A DNA stretch of 14,823 nucleotides from an uncultured Desulfovibrio sp. (GCA_947176055.1 CAMWPE010000027.1:1-14823), one strand, 5' to 3'; positions 1-6,378 are shown, counted from the first letter of the stretch. Translations and numbers: made by a program. The notes: a model not told the origin generated them from the letters alone.

Positions 1-131
1 TATCCTCCTGATCGGCCGCCGCCGCGGCGGTAAAGATAGCTAAAAAAGCCCGGAACGAAGGCAAAAACATAGTCGTTATCCTGCCGGACAGCGGCGATCG
101 CTATCTGTCAGGCGAAGTTTTCTCTTCGTAA
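1..131 (+). pseudogene. cysK: 3' end of cysteine synthase (O-acetylserine sulfhydrylase) with an in-frame TGA
   Basis: Reading codons from base 3 to the TAA at 129-131 gives a C-terminus typical of the CysK family: an alanine-rich helix, then KIAKKARNEGKN, then IVVILPDSGDRYLS. CysK makes cysteine from O-acetylserine and sulfide with PLP. Codons 3-5 and 6-8 are both TCC (Ser-Ser). The next codon, 9-11, is TGA where the family has the Gly of its conserved SSG segment, so one G-to-T change of GGA would explain it. If TGA is read as stop, about the last 40 residues are lost, and no usable start follows it. Only two bases precede this stretch, so I cannot tell whether the rest of the gene is intact. 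A sequencing error is the main alternative. Identity of the tail is confident; the pseudogene status is not. Confidence 0.6.
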
Positions 132-567
132 ATAACGGCGTAATCTACGGACAAAAGCCGCCGCATATCGCAAGCGTTTTTGGCGGTTGGCGTCGCGAGA
201 TTTATAACCTGTATCTCCCCTTACGCCCTTCGAGCGGCGTCCTCCGCCAATAACGGCGCGCCCGGAACCGCTAACGATGACCCTCCGCTCTCGCCAATAA
301 AAGCGTGCACCGCAAGTCGCTTTGGAAAATGAGGCCATGCCCCGGCGTTAGCTAACTAAGGATAACCGATTCGCGAATCTTTTTACGGATTCAGCTTTTC
401 AAGCGCGCCCCAGCCCCGCAAATTGGCTGAGCGACGATCTCGTCGCGGATTTCGCGCGAATTTTATATCTCCGCCTTGTTTCCCGTCGCGGCCTTTTCGG
501 CTATCATCAAAAGCGACGCTGTTAGTTTCAAGGCGCCCGTTTTATTTATGTCAGGAGATCAGATTAG
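132..567. other. Intergenic region without a recognisable gene
   Basis: No frame here gives a protein I recognise; the open frames are arginine- or proline-rich and look like chance. It holds several inverted repeats: an imperfect stem AGCCGCC (156-162) with GGCGGTT (182-188), a 12-base palindrome GATTCGCGAATC (368-379) followed by TTTTT, a 7-bp stem GCGACGA (431-437) with TCGTCGC (440-446), and the palindrome TTCGCGCGAA (451-460). The Shine-Dalgarno AGGAG of the next gene is at 552-556. The promoter of that gene should lie here, but I see no convincing -35/-10 pair. Confidence 0.4.
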
Positions 568-957
568 ATGTATTTATTAAATTCCGGTCGTTATGTAATC
601 GGCGATCCGGAAGCGATTCTAAACGAGAAAACTTTAAAAAAGCTCTGGGAGAACGGCGGCTCGCCGGAGTTCCGCGTATTAAAAACTTCCGTCGGCGCCA
701 TCATCGCGCTTTCCGCCGGACGCAGGGGCGTATTCCATACAAGTATTGGCAAACCGATAGCCTCCCCTTCGGCTCATATAGCGTTCGTGCCTTATCCCGC
801 CGCGGGAAAATTGCTTGCGACAGGTCTTTTGCGAATTACCCTGCGCGCGCCCGCTCTCTTATTCCATAACGCCGATTCGGATATCGAGCTCGACGGTCGA
901 CTCTACATCTACTGCTCCTCCATGCCTCCGCTGGTCAGCGAAGCCCCTCCCTTATAA
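568..957 (+). CDS. Uncharacterised 129-aa protein with an N-terminal YVIGDP motif
   Basis: The start is an ATG preceded by AGGAG (552-556) at a slightly long spacing of 11 bases. The N-terminus reads NSGRYVIGDPEAIL and is followed by a Trp (LWENGG). This recalls the GDPCY-type opening seen in many small uncharacterised bacterial and phage proteins, where a GDP motif is followed by a conserved Trp; here Glu-Ala replaces Cys-Tyr. A later SAHIAFVPYP strand could match their second conserved segment. The C-terminal part is hydrophobic and ends in a proline-rich tail without a clear signal peptide or membrane helix. A second plus-strand frame (423-869) overlaps it and is less credible because it lacks a ribosome binding site. 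It lies 42 bases upstream of the membrane-protein gene and may be co-transcribed with it. I cannot assign a function. Confidence 0.55.
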   Translation: MYLLNSGRYVIGDPEAILNEKTLKKLWENGGSPEFRVLKTSVGAIIALSAGRRGVFHTSIGKPIASPSAHIAFVPYPAAGKLLATGLLRITLRAPALLFHNADSDIELDGRLYIYCSSMPPLVSEAPPL

Positions 958-999
958 ACGAATCCCGCCGTAAACTTTCAGCTCCGGTTGCTGGACGTC

Positions 1000-1704
1000 A
1001 TGGAAAAAATCGCTTTCTTATCGCTCGTTTCGCGTATTTTAGCCTCTTTTTGCGGACTATGTCTCATTGCTCTTGGCGTAGCCTTGATGACCAGAACAAA
1101 TCTTGGATGCACTCCTATTTCGGCCATTCCCTACGCGGTTTATTTGCTCGCTTCTCAAATTTCATACGGCGCCTGGGTGGCAATCTTTAATTTTCTGCTT
1201 TTAATCGGCGAAACTATATTAATGACGGCCAAACTTTCCTGGAAATCCATAACAATTCAGGTTGCTCTTGTTTTTAGTTTTGGCTTTTTTGTCGATATTT
1301 TCATGGCTTTGTCCGACGGCGTAATATCGGACGCTTATTGGAATCGAGTATTTTGGGTCGCCGCCGGCAGTCTATCCCTGGCGTCCGGAGTGGTAATGAC
1401 AGTCGGAGCGAATTTGGCCATTCTACCGGCGGATGGATTGGCTCTTGCCATTTGCGATCGTTTCAAAAAAGATTTCGGCCGCGTCCGGATTTTGGGCGAT
1501 CTCGTCATGGCGCTTACCGGTCTGGGTATTTGCCTGCTCGCTTTTCGAGAACCGCTCGCGACGCGGGAGGGAACTATCCTGGCGGCGATATTGACCGGAG
1601 CCCTGGTAAAATTCCTGATCGCGTTGAAACATAAGCTAGGCGCTTTGCTTTCCAGAAAAAAATCGGGTCGGCGAAACGCGGCAAACGACGGCCGGGCCGA
1701 TTAA
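1000..1704 (+). CDS. YczE/YitT-like integral membrane protein
   Basis: This is a very hydrophobic protein of about 234 residues with five or so membrane segments. The first segment is followed by a loop TRTNLGCTPISAIPYAV, which matches the conserved NLG-x-x-P segment of the YczE/YyaS/YitT membrane family, followed in turn by SYGAWVAIFNFLLL. The C-terminus is a short basic cytoplasmic tail (HKLG, then SRKKSGRR). The family has no established transport substrate. I chose the ATG at 1000 over the TTG at 988; neither has a good Shine-Dalgarno, so the start is uncertain by four residues. It lies 42 bases after the small upstream gene. It converges with the LRAT-domain gene, and the two stop codons overlap in one TTAA (1701-1704), leaving no room for an intergenic terminator. 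Confidence 0.8.
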   Translation: MEKIAFLSLVSRILASFCGLCLIALGVALMTRTNLGCTPISAIPYAVYLLASQISYGAWVAIFNFLLLIGETILMTAKLSWKSITIQVALVFSFGFFVDIFMALSDGVISDAYWNRVFWVAAGSLSLASGVVMTVGANLAILPADGLALAICDRFKKDFGRVRILGDLVMALTGLGICLLAFREPLATREGTILAAILTGALVKFLIALKHKLGALLSRKKSGRRNAANDGRAD

Positions 1705-2246
1705 ACGAAAATTTTGAATTCGCGCGCGCGATTAAATAAATCAAGCAAGGCGTTTACTTGCCATGATTCGGAAACGCCCGTCTTGCACCAGATAGCGAAA
1801 TGCTCGCAGTTATTGAACAGCAGATTATAACGGTTTTCGCCCAGACGCGAGCGCGCGCGGCTTATAGTCTCTTCTGGAGTATACAGATGATAGGAGGAAA
1901 GGTCCTTAAAATGCAAATCGAAGGGGAAGGGCCAAAAACCGGAGACTGCGGATACGGGAGCGTGGCTGGGACATTCATGCGAGGGGGGAAAAGATAATTT
2001 AAAAAGTCCTTCGTCGCCGCGCTTAAAAGTTCGCAAGCTGGTTTCGCGGATAACGGCGTTCTGATCCGTGTCGGAATCCTCCGACGAATAGTGAATTACG
2101 GAGCGCGCATTAATATATACTCCGTAATGACTATATAAACCCCGACTTATGCCAATTATATCGCCCGGAACGAGCTTTTCCTCTTTTTTATCCGTCGTTT
2201 GGATGACTTCGACAATATATTTGAGAATATCCGCGAGATCCGCCAT
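1701..2246 (-). CDS. LRAT-domain (NlpC/P60 superfamily) protein
   Basis: This 181-residue protein has the permuted papain-like fold signature of the lecithin:retinol acyltransferase family. The segment LVPGDIIGISRG leads into HYGVY with the likely catalytic His40, a second histidine follows at His52 in VIHY, and NNCEHFA supplies the nucleophile Cys147. A conserved-looking TG-V-S-x-S-x-Q tail follows. Family members are thiol acyltransferases or lipid amidases/phospholipases; in bacteria their substrates are mostly unknown. No signal peptide or membrane helix is visible, so it is probably cytoplasmic. The start has a Shine-Dalgarno AAAGGG (2255-2260) eight bases upstream. It begins 87 bases after dsrD on the same strand, separated by a bulged hairpin, so read-through from the dsr operon is possible. 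Family assignment is confident, but the link to sulfite reduction is only positional. Confidence 0.82.
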   Translation of the reverse strand: MADLADILKYIVEVIQTTDKKEEKLVPGDIIGISRGLYSHYGVYINARSVIHYSSEDSDTDQNAVIRETSLRTFKRGDEGLFKLSFPPSHECPSHAPVSAVSGFWPFPFDLHFKDLSSYHLYTPEETISRARSRLGENRYNLLFNNCEHFAIWCKTGVSESWQVNALLDLFNRAREFKIFV

Positions 2247-2268
2247 TTATCCGGCCCTTTTAAACGCG

Positions 2269-2313
2269 AAAGGATATTTCCAATTCCCTGTTTGGAAATT
2301 GAAAACATCCTTT
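2269..2313 (-). terminator. Bulged stem-loop after dsrD, possible weak terminator
   Basis: Outer arms AAAGGAT (2269-2275) and ATCCTTT (2307-2313) pair perfectly. Inside them ATTTCCAA (2276-2283) pairs with TTGGAAAT (2292-2299) around an 8-base loop, leaving a 7-base bulge on one side. It sits between dsrD and the LRAT gene. On the minus strand the bases after the stem are not a good T-run, so termination would be weak, and an mRNA-stability or processing role is equally possible. Confidence 0.35.
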
Positions 2314-2333
2314 ACCGTTGGTATTCTTTTTGT

Positions 2334-2585
2334 TTAGCTTTCGCCTTCGGCGGCGGACTGTTTGCCGGCGCCCTTCAGGCCGTACATGGTTGTGGATCCG
2401 GAAGACCAATACTCCAGAACGCCGCCATCGATGAGAGCGCTCAATACTTTTTTCACTTCGCGGGGTTTCTTATCGGGAAACAATGGCAGAAAATCCTGGA
2501 AATAAAATTTGGATTTTACCGAGGATTTGCCATTCAAAAAATCTACTACCTTTTCTCTCTCTTCGTCGGTGCATACGCCCGCCAT
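2334..2585 (-). CDS. dsrD: DsrD, small winged-helix activator of dissimilatory sulfite reductase
   Basis: The 83-residue product matches Desulfovibrio DsrD over its length: EREKVVDFLNGKS, KSKFYFQDFLPLFPD, REVKKVLSALIDGGVLEYW and the hallmark SSGSTTMYGLKGAGKQ. DsrD folds as a winged helix and is known as an allosteric activator of DsrAB rather than a DNA-binding regulator. The ATG is preceded by GGAGG at an 8-base spacing. It is the third gene of the dsr operon, separated from dsrB by an 85-base gap that contains a strong stem-loop. It is a few residues longer than the D. vulgaris protein at both ends. The usual sulfate-reducer neighbour dsrN (cbiA-like) does not follow; an LRAT-domain gene does. 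Confidence 0.96.
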   Translation of the reverse strand: MAGVCTDEEREKVVDFLNGKSSVKSKFYFQDFLPLFPDKKPREVKKVLSALIDGGVLEYWSSGSTTMYGLKGAGKQSAAEGES

Positions 2586-2625
2586 TTACTTTTCCTCCGG
2601 ATGTAGAAATTTGACAGAATCGTTG

Positions 2626-2661
2626 AAAAGGAGAGACGGGCGACGTTTTCCCCGTCTCTCC
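2626..2661 (-). terminator. Perfect 11-bp stem-loop between dsrB and dsrD (attenuator or mRNA-stabilising element)
   Basis: GGAGAGACGGG (2630-2640) and CCCGTCTCTCC (2651-2661) are perfect reverse complements around a 10-base loop. Read on the minus strand, the direction of dsr transcription, the stem is followed by TTTT (2629-2626). This is a credible partial intrinsic terminator lying inside the operon, 10 bases after the dsrB stop. It would give less dsrD than dsrAB message, or protect the 3' end of the dsrAB message. Confidence 0.7.
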
Positions 2662-2670
2662 AGCGCAATC

Positions 2671-3816
2671 CTAGAACTTGAACTGGGTAGTCTGTCGCCA
2701 GCTGTAATAGGCCGATTCGCGGAAATCGTCGATAAGATGCTCGCTGAATTCCAGCCCGGTCAGCCTGAAGAAATCTTCCCAGCCGATGCGGTTGGCCCAG
2801 TCGCCCACGCGCTCGTACTTGCGGGCATTCGCGGCGTAGACCTCAATAATGTGTTTTACGGTTTTGGTCAGAGTTGGCCAGCGCGGCGGCTCGTTGGGTA
2901 TATAGGCTACGACAACCTTGGAGAACGCGGGCCAGGTTATCCTGTTCGCGACCTTGCCGCCGATCATGATCGCGATGCCGTCCGTCTCGCCGTCGGCTAT
3001 GGGGAGAGCCGGGCACATGGTGTAACAGTTGCCGCAATACATACAACGATCATCTTTAATGGCTATGGAGTTGACCTTCTGTCCGTCGTATTCGACCTTT
3101 GTGGGACGCACGGCGGCCGTGGGACAGGCGGCGACGGCCAAAGGAATTTCGCACAGCTGATCGGCCCACTCATGGTCAATCATCGGGGGCTTGCGATGAA
3201 TGCCGACGAGACCGATGTCCGAGCAATGCACGGCGCCGCACATATTTATGCAACAAGCCAGAGCGAGACGCACGGGCGCGGGCATATTCATTTCGGAAAA
3301 TTCCTTGAAAACCACGTCCATCACGGCTTTAACAGGACCCGACGCGTCCGTCGCCGGAGTGTGGCAATGCACCCAGCCCTGGGTATGAATCATGTTGCAA
3401 ACGCAGGCTCCGGTGCCGCCCACGGGGAATTTTTTGGAGCCGCCGGCGAACTCGCGGGAATTGAGATCGTCGCGCAATTTTTTCATGGTCTCTTCGTCGG
3501 AGCACATGAATTCGATATTGTTGCGCGTTGTCCAGCGGACGAAGCCGTCGCAATATTTGTCGGCGATGTCGCAGATTTCGCGGATATGCGTAATGGACAT
3601 GGTGCGACTGCCGCCCACGCGCACGGTGTAGATCTTGTCTCCGCTCTCGGCCACGTGCATTATCACGCCGGGCTCGAGGATCTCATGATACTGCCATTTG
3701 CCAAAGTTTTTGGCGATTACCGGCGGAAAATACTGGCTGTATTTATGGGGGCCGATGTCGGTAATGCGGCCTTCCATGGGTTTTTTGGGATCATATCCGG
3801 TAGAAATAAAAGCCAT
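2671..3816 (-). CDS. dsrB: Dissimilatory sulfite reductase beta subunit
   Basis: The product is 381 residues, the length of D. vulgaris DsrB. It carries the siroheme-proximal [4Fe-4S] ligands Cys151, Cys188, Cys189 and Cys193 (CHTPATDASG; ACCINMCGAVHC). The inserted ferredoxin domain has Cys231 (ACPTAAV) with Cys258, Cys261 and Cys264 in RCMYCGNCYTMCPALP. With DsrA it forms the cytoplasmic alpha2-beta2 enzyme that reduces sulfite, passing the product on as a DsrC trisulfide; dsrC is not in this window. The start ATG is preceded by AAAGGGGA. It follows dsrA by 18 bases, so the two are surely co-transcribed and translated together. A long open frame on the opposite strand here is a coding shadow. 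Confidence 0.98.
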   Translation of the reverse strand: MAFISTGYDPKKPMEGRITDIGPHKYSQYFPPVIAKNFGKWQYHEILEPGVIMHVAESGDKIYTVRVGGSRTMSITHIREICDIADKYCDGFVRWTTRNNIEFMCSDEETMKKLRDDLNSREFAGGSKKFPVGGTGACVCNMIHTQGWVHCHTPATDASGPVKAVMDVVFKEFSEMNMPAPVRLALACCINMCGAVHCSDIGLVGIHRKPPMIDHEWADQLCEIPLAVAACPTAAVRPTKVEYDGQKVNSIAIKDDRCMYCGNCYTMCPALPIADGETDGIAIMIGGKVANRITWPAFSKVVVAYIPNEPPRWPTLTKTVKHIIEVYAANARKYERVGDWANRIGWEDFFRLTGLEFSEHLIDDFRESAYYSWRQTTQFKF

Positions 3817-3834
3817 TTTATATCCCCTTTGCGA

Positions 3835-5148
3835 CTAGCGCTGATGACGTTGGCGATAAGCGGCGAGATCGCGTTTCCAGCCGCCGGGTACTTCGTCTTC
3901 CTTGAAGAAGATGAACGGATTGGTGCGAGGATGTTTTACCTGGCAGGGTTGCGCCGGAACTTCCGTAGCGTCGAGCAACTTCTGGAAGGAAAGACGCTTC
4001 ATGGTCTCGCCAAGGCGCTCGCGGTTTTTGCCTTCCTCCATCCACCAGTCCCAAATCTTGTTAATCAGTTCCTTGATCTCGTCGTACGGCTCTTCGGTGG
4101 AAATAAAGGGCACCAGCACGGAGCCGAGTTGCGCGCCATCGACCACGGGAGCCTTCGCGCCGACCAGAATGGTGGCGCCCCTTTCGTCGCCTATGCGCAG
4201 AGCCCGGGGCATCGTGTCTATGCAGTGCATGCAACGGACGCAATTGGCGTTATCAATAGTAAGCGCGTTGCCATCCCATTTCATACACTGGGAGGGACAA
4301 CGCTCCACAACTTCTTTCTGAATGTCGAACGGACCCCAGTCGCGTCCGGCGTGGGAGCCGGCGTTGGGCTTGAACTCGCCGCCCACATAGGCCTTTACTT
4401 TCTCCTGATCGATCTTGATATCGTCCTTCCAGGTGCCGATGACCGCGAAATCTGAGCGGGCCATGGAGCAGACGCAACCGTTGGGGCAACCATCGAATTT
4501 GAATTTAAATTTGTACGGGAAAGCCGGGCGATGCAACTCGTCCTGATACTCTTCCGTCAGATTATAGCACATATCCTGGGTATTGTAGCAGGCGTATTCG
4601 CAACGGGACTGACCCAGACAGGCCGCCGGCGTGCGAAGATTCGAGCCGGAGCCGCCCAGATCGTTGTTCAGATCATGAGTCAGTTCCCAGAAAATTTCTT
4701 CCAGTTGCGGAGTCTGCGTTCCCAGCAACACGATATCGCCCGTGGAACCGTGCATATTTGTGAGGCCGGAGCCGCGCAAATCCCAGATATCGCAGAGTTT
4801 GCGCAGGAATTTCGTGTCATAGTATTTGCCGGCGGGCTGAGCCACGCGCATGGTGTGGAAAGCCGCGATGCCAGGGAACATTTCCGGCTGATCGCTGTAG
4901 CGGCCGATAACGCCGCCGCCATAGCCAAACACGCCGACGATGCCTCCGTGCTTCCAGTGTGTTTCCTTTTCTTTGTAGGAAAGTTCCAGCTGGCCCAGGA
5001 GATCGTCCAGAGTGTCGGCCGGAATCTGATAGTCCAGGTTGTCGGGATTGGCGTCGCGATGCGCCGACTCCTGTTTAATGTCAGCGACGAAGCTTGGCCA
5101 CGGGCCTGTTTCCAGCTCGTCCAAAAGTGGAGTTTTAAATTTTGCCAT
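3835..5148 (-). CDS. dsrA: Dissimilatory sulfite reductase alpha subunit
   Basis: With the ATG at 5148 the product is 437 residues, the D. vulgaris length, and begins MAKFKTPLLDELETGPWPSF as expected for the family. That start has GGAGG at a 7-base spacing. A longer frame to 5196 would place this ribosome binding site inside the gene, so I reject it. Siroheme/[4Fe-4S] ligands are Cys177, Cys183, Cys221 and Cys225 (CLGQSRC; CPNGC). The ferredoxin-domain ligands are Cys284, Cys303, Cys306 and Cys309 in CPSQC and CVRCMHC. The conserved THWKHGGIVGVFGYGGG and SGLTNMHGSTGD segments are intact. An extra Cys227 follows the NGCVCS motif, where I recall an alanine in D. vulgaris. The upstream leader has two stem-loops and a candidate sigma70-type promoter. 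Confidence 0.98.
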   Translation of the reverse strand: MAKFKTPLLDELETGPWPSFVADIKQESAHRDANPDNLDYQIPADTLDDLLGQLELSYKEKETHWKHGGIVGVFGYGGGVIGRYSDQPEMFPGIAAFHTMRVAQPAGKYYDTKFLRKLCDIWDLRGSGLTNMHGSTGDIVLLGTQTPQLEEIFWELTHDLNNDLGGSGSNLRTPAACLGQSRCEYACYNTQDMCYNLTEEYQDELHRPAFPYKFKFKFDGCPNGCVCSMARSDFAVIGTWKDDIKIDQEKVKAYVGGEFKPNAGSHAGRDWGPFDIQKEVVERCPSQCMKWDGNALTIDNANCVRCMHCIDTMPRALRIGDERGATILVGAKAPVVDGAQLGSVLVPFISTEEPYDEIKELINKIWDWWMEEGKNRERLGETMKRLSFQKLLDATEVPAQPCQVKHPRTNPFIFFKEDEVPGGWKRDLAAYRQRHQR

Positions 5149-5242
5149 TGCCATTCCTCCGCTAGTGATGTTAGTAATCCAGGCGCGTTCGGCCATGCCG
5201 CAGCGACAATGAAAATGTCCGAAATTTGTCCGCTTTATTACG

Positions 5243-5283
5243 GCGCGTCAATGACGACGCGCTCGCGCGGGACTTACTCCCGC
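5243..5283 (-). promoter_or_regulatory. Two consecutive stem-loops in the dsrA leader
   Basis: GCGCGTC (5243-5249) pairs with GACGCGC (5256-5262), a 7-bp perfect stem with a 6-base loop. Four bases on, GCGGGA (5267-5272) pairs with TCCCGC (5278-5283), a 6-bp perfect stem with a 5-base loop. Both lie between the candidate dsr promoter and the start codon, so they would be part of the 5' untranslated RNA of dsrABD. An overlapping short palindrome CGTCA-A-TGACG (5246-5256) could instead be a protein-binding site. Confidence 0.5.
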
Positions 5284-5293
5284 CGCTACTCGC

Positions 5294-5312
5294 GGATATT
5301 TTTTGCATATCC
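5294..5312. promoter_or_regulatory. Inverted repeat GGATAT-N7-ATATCC, candidate operator
   Basis: GGATAT (5294-5299) and ATATCC (5307-5312) are perfect inverted half-sites separated by seven bases. They overlap the candidate -10 box of the minus-strand dsr promoter and lie just upstream of the msrAB -35 box, which is where a dimeric repressor would act. I cannot assign it to a known regulator; it does not match the Rex, FNR or HcpR consensus as I know them. Confidence 0.35.
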
Positions 5313-5332
5313 CATTTTACGGACTTTGACAA
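5304..5332 (-). promoter_or_regulatory. Candidate dsrABD promoter
   Basis: On the minus strand TTGTCA (5332-5327) matches the -35 consensus at five of six bases. A 17-base spacer leads to TATGCA (5309-5304), a weak -10 that keeps the TAT. Initiation near 5297 would give a leader of about 150 bases containing two stem-loops. The -35 element overlaps that of the divergent msrAB candidate promoter. Confidence 0.35.
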
Positions 5333-5353
5333 GATTGATAGAAACATTAAATG
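5326..5353 (+). promoter_or_regulatory. Candidate msrAB promoter
   Basis: TTGACA (5326-5331) is a perfect -35 hexamer. Candidate -10 boxes are TTAAAT (5347-5352, spacer 15) or TAAATG (5348-5353, spacer 16); both are imperfect. Initiation would fall within a few bases of the ATG at 5362, making the long form leaderless or nearly so. This agrees with the absence of a Shine-Dalgarno there. Confidence 0.4.
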
Positions 5354-5361
5354 GATTATTT

Positions 5362-6378
5362 ATGAAGGCGACACACACTCCCCTGGTTGCGGTCATTTTC
5401 GCGGGCGCGCTGTTTTCGCTTGCGCATTCCCCCCTTTACGCGCAAAATTCTACGGCGGAGGAAGTAAGCATGACGGAAGAAATATATCTCGCCGGCGGTT
5501 GTTTCTGGGGCGTTCAGGAATATTTTTCGCGCGTTCCCGGAGTTTTGTCCTCAACGGCGGGCTACGCCCAGAGCCTCGTTCCCAACCCCTCTTACGAACA
5601 GGTATGCTCGGGCCGGACGGGCGCGGCCGAAGCCGTCCGCGTGATTTACGATCCAGCCCGGATACGTCTGGACGCGTTGATTCGCCAATTTTTCAAAATT
5701 ATTGATCCCTACTCCCTGAACAGGCAGGGCAACGACATTGGGACGCAGTACAGGACGGGCGTATATTATACGGATGCCGCGCGAGACAAAGAGTTGCGAC
5801 GCATTTTCGCCGCCGAGAGGGCGAAGGGTGACCGTCCTCTCGCCGTCGAGCTGGGACGCCTCGAGAATTTTTATCCAGCCGAAGAGTACCATCAGGACTA
5901 TCTCAAAAAGCATCCCGGCGGTTATTGTCATATAAGCTTCGATAGTCTTAAGGATCTCGAAAACGACGATCTCAAAACACGCCTTTCGCCCATGGAGTAT
6001 CATGTTACGCAGGAAAACGGCACGGAGCCGCCGTTTACAGGCAAGTACTGGCAAACCGACGAACCTGGTCTTTACGTGGACATCGTGAACGGGGAACCCC
6101 TGTTTCTTTCGACAAAAAAATTTATTTCTTCCTGCGGCTGGCCGAGCTTCACGGAGCCTGTGTCGTCCGAAGCGACCCGCGAAAAAGCCGATTTCAGCCA
6201 TGGGATGAATCGCGTCGAGGTAAGGTCGTCAAAGTCCGATTCCCATCTAGGCCATGTCTTCGACGACGGACCGGACGGTTTGCCCCGTTATTGCATAAAC
6301 AGCGCGGCGCTTCGTTTTGTGCCTCTGAACAGCCTGGAGCGGGAAGGGTACGGCGAATACCTTAAATATTTTCATTAA
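5362..6378 (+). CDS. msrAB: Bifunctional methionine sulfoxide reductase MsrA-MsrB fusion, exported
   Basis: This 338-residue protein repairs oxidised methionine. Residues 1-27 form a signal peptide ending LYA, with cleavage likely before QNS. The MsrA domain follows, with catalytic Cys47 in GGCFWG and a further cysteine at 189 in GGYCHISF. The MsrB domain runs from about 205 and has CGWPSF, GHVFDDGPDG and catalytic Cys311 in RYCINSAALRF. The CxxC zinc pair usual in many MsrB proteins is absent (YVDIVNGEPLF), so it is the zinc-free type. The ATG at 5362 has no Shine-Dalgarno, whereas Met37 at 5470, just before the catalytic domain, has GGAGG (5457-5461) at 8 bases. Initiation there would give a cytoplasmic form. 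The frame is open far upstream, but that part is antisense to dsrA. It diverges from dsrA across a 213-base intergenic region. Confidence 0.93.
   Translation: MKATHTPLVAVIFAGALFSLAHSPLYAQNSTAEEVSMTEEIYLAGGCFWGVQEYFSRVPGVLSSTAGYAQSLVPNPSYEQVCSGRTGAAEAVRVIYDPARIRLDALIRQFFKIIDPYSLNRQGNDIGTQYRTGVYYTDAARDKELRRIFAAERAKGDRPLAVELGRLENFYPAEEYHQDYLKKHPGGYCHISFDSLKDLENDDLKTRLSPMEYHVTQENGTEPPFTGKYWQTDEPGLYVDIVNGEPLFLSTKKFISSCGWPSFTEPVSSEATREKADFSHGMNRVEVRSSKSDSHLGHVFDDGPDGLPRYCINSAALRFVPLNSLEREGYGEYLKYFH
5457..5472 (+). promoter_or_regulatory. Internal ribosome binding site and second start in msrAB
   Basis: GGAGG (5457-5461) lies eight bases before the in-frame ATG at 5470-5472. This is the best ribosome binding site in the gene and it falls exactly at the junction between signal peptide/linker and MsrA domain. 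It would yield a 302-residue protein lacking the export signal. Confidence 0.5.

Noticed and set aside
9..11. TGA read as glycine or another amino acid (recoding)
   Set aside because: Other genes here (7526-7528 and 14374-14376) end in TGA and the organism is a sulfate reducer using the standard code; a point mutation or read error is simpler.
108..338. A 76-residue Arg-rich minus-strand frame
   Set aside because: It overlaps the cysK tail, has no recognisable domain, and its composition is typical of a chance frame.
423..869. A 148-residue plus-strand frame overlapping the gene at 568
   Set aside because: It is Arg- and Phe-rich with no ribosome binding site, while the overlapping frame has AGGAG and a family-like motif.
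2509..4455. A 648-residue open frame on the plus strand opposite dsrA and dsrB
   Set aside because: It runs antisense to two well-conserved genes, is rich in His, Ala and Gly in the manner of coding shadows, and has no family motif or ribosome binding site.
5149..5196. A 16-residue N-terminal extension of DsrA
   Set aside because: It would bury the GGAGG ribosome binding site, and the family begins at the MAK-type start at 5148.
4531..5361. A 277-residue N-terminal extension of the msrAB frame
   Set aside because: It is antisense to dsrA and covers the promoter region; the signal peptide at 5362 gives a natural start.
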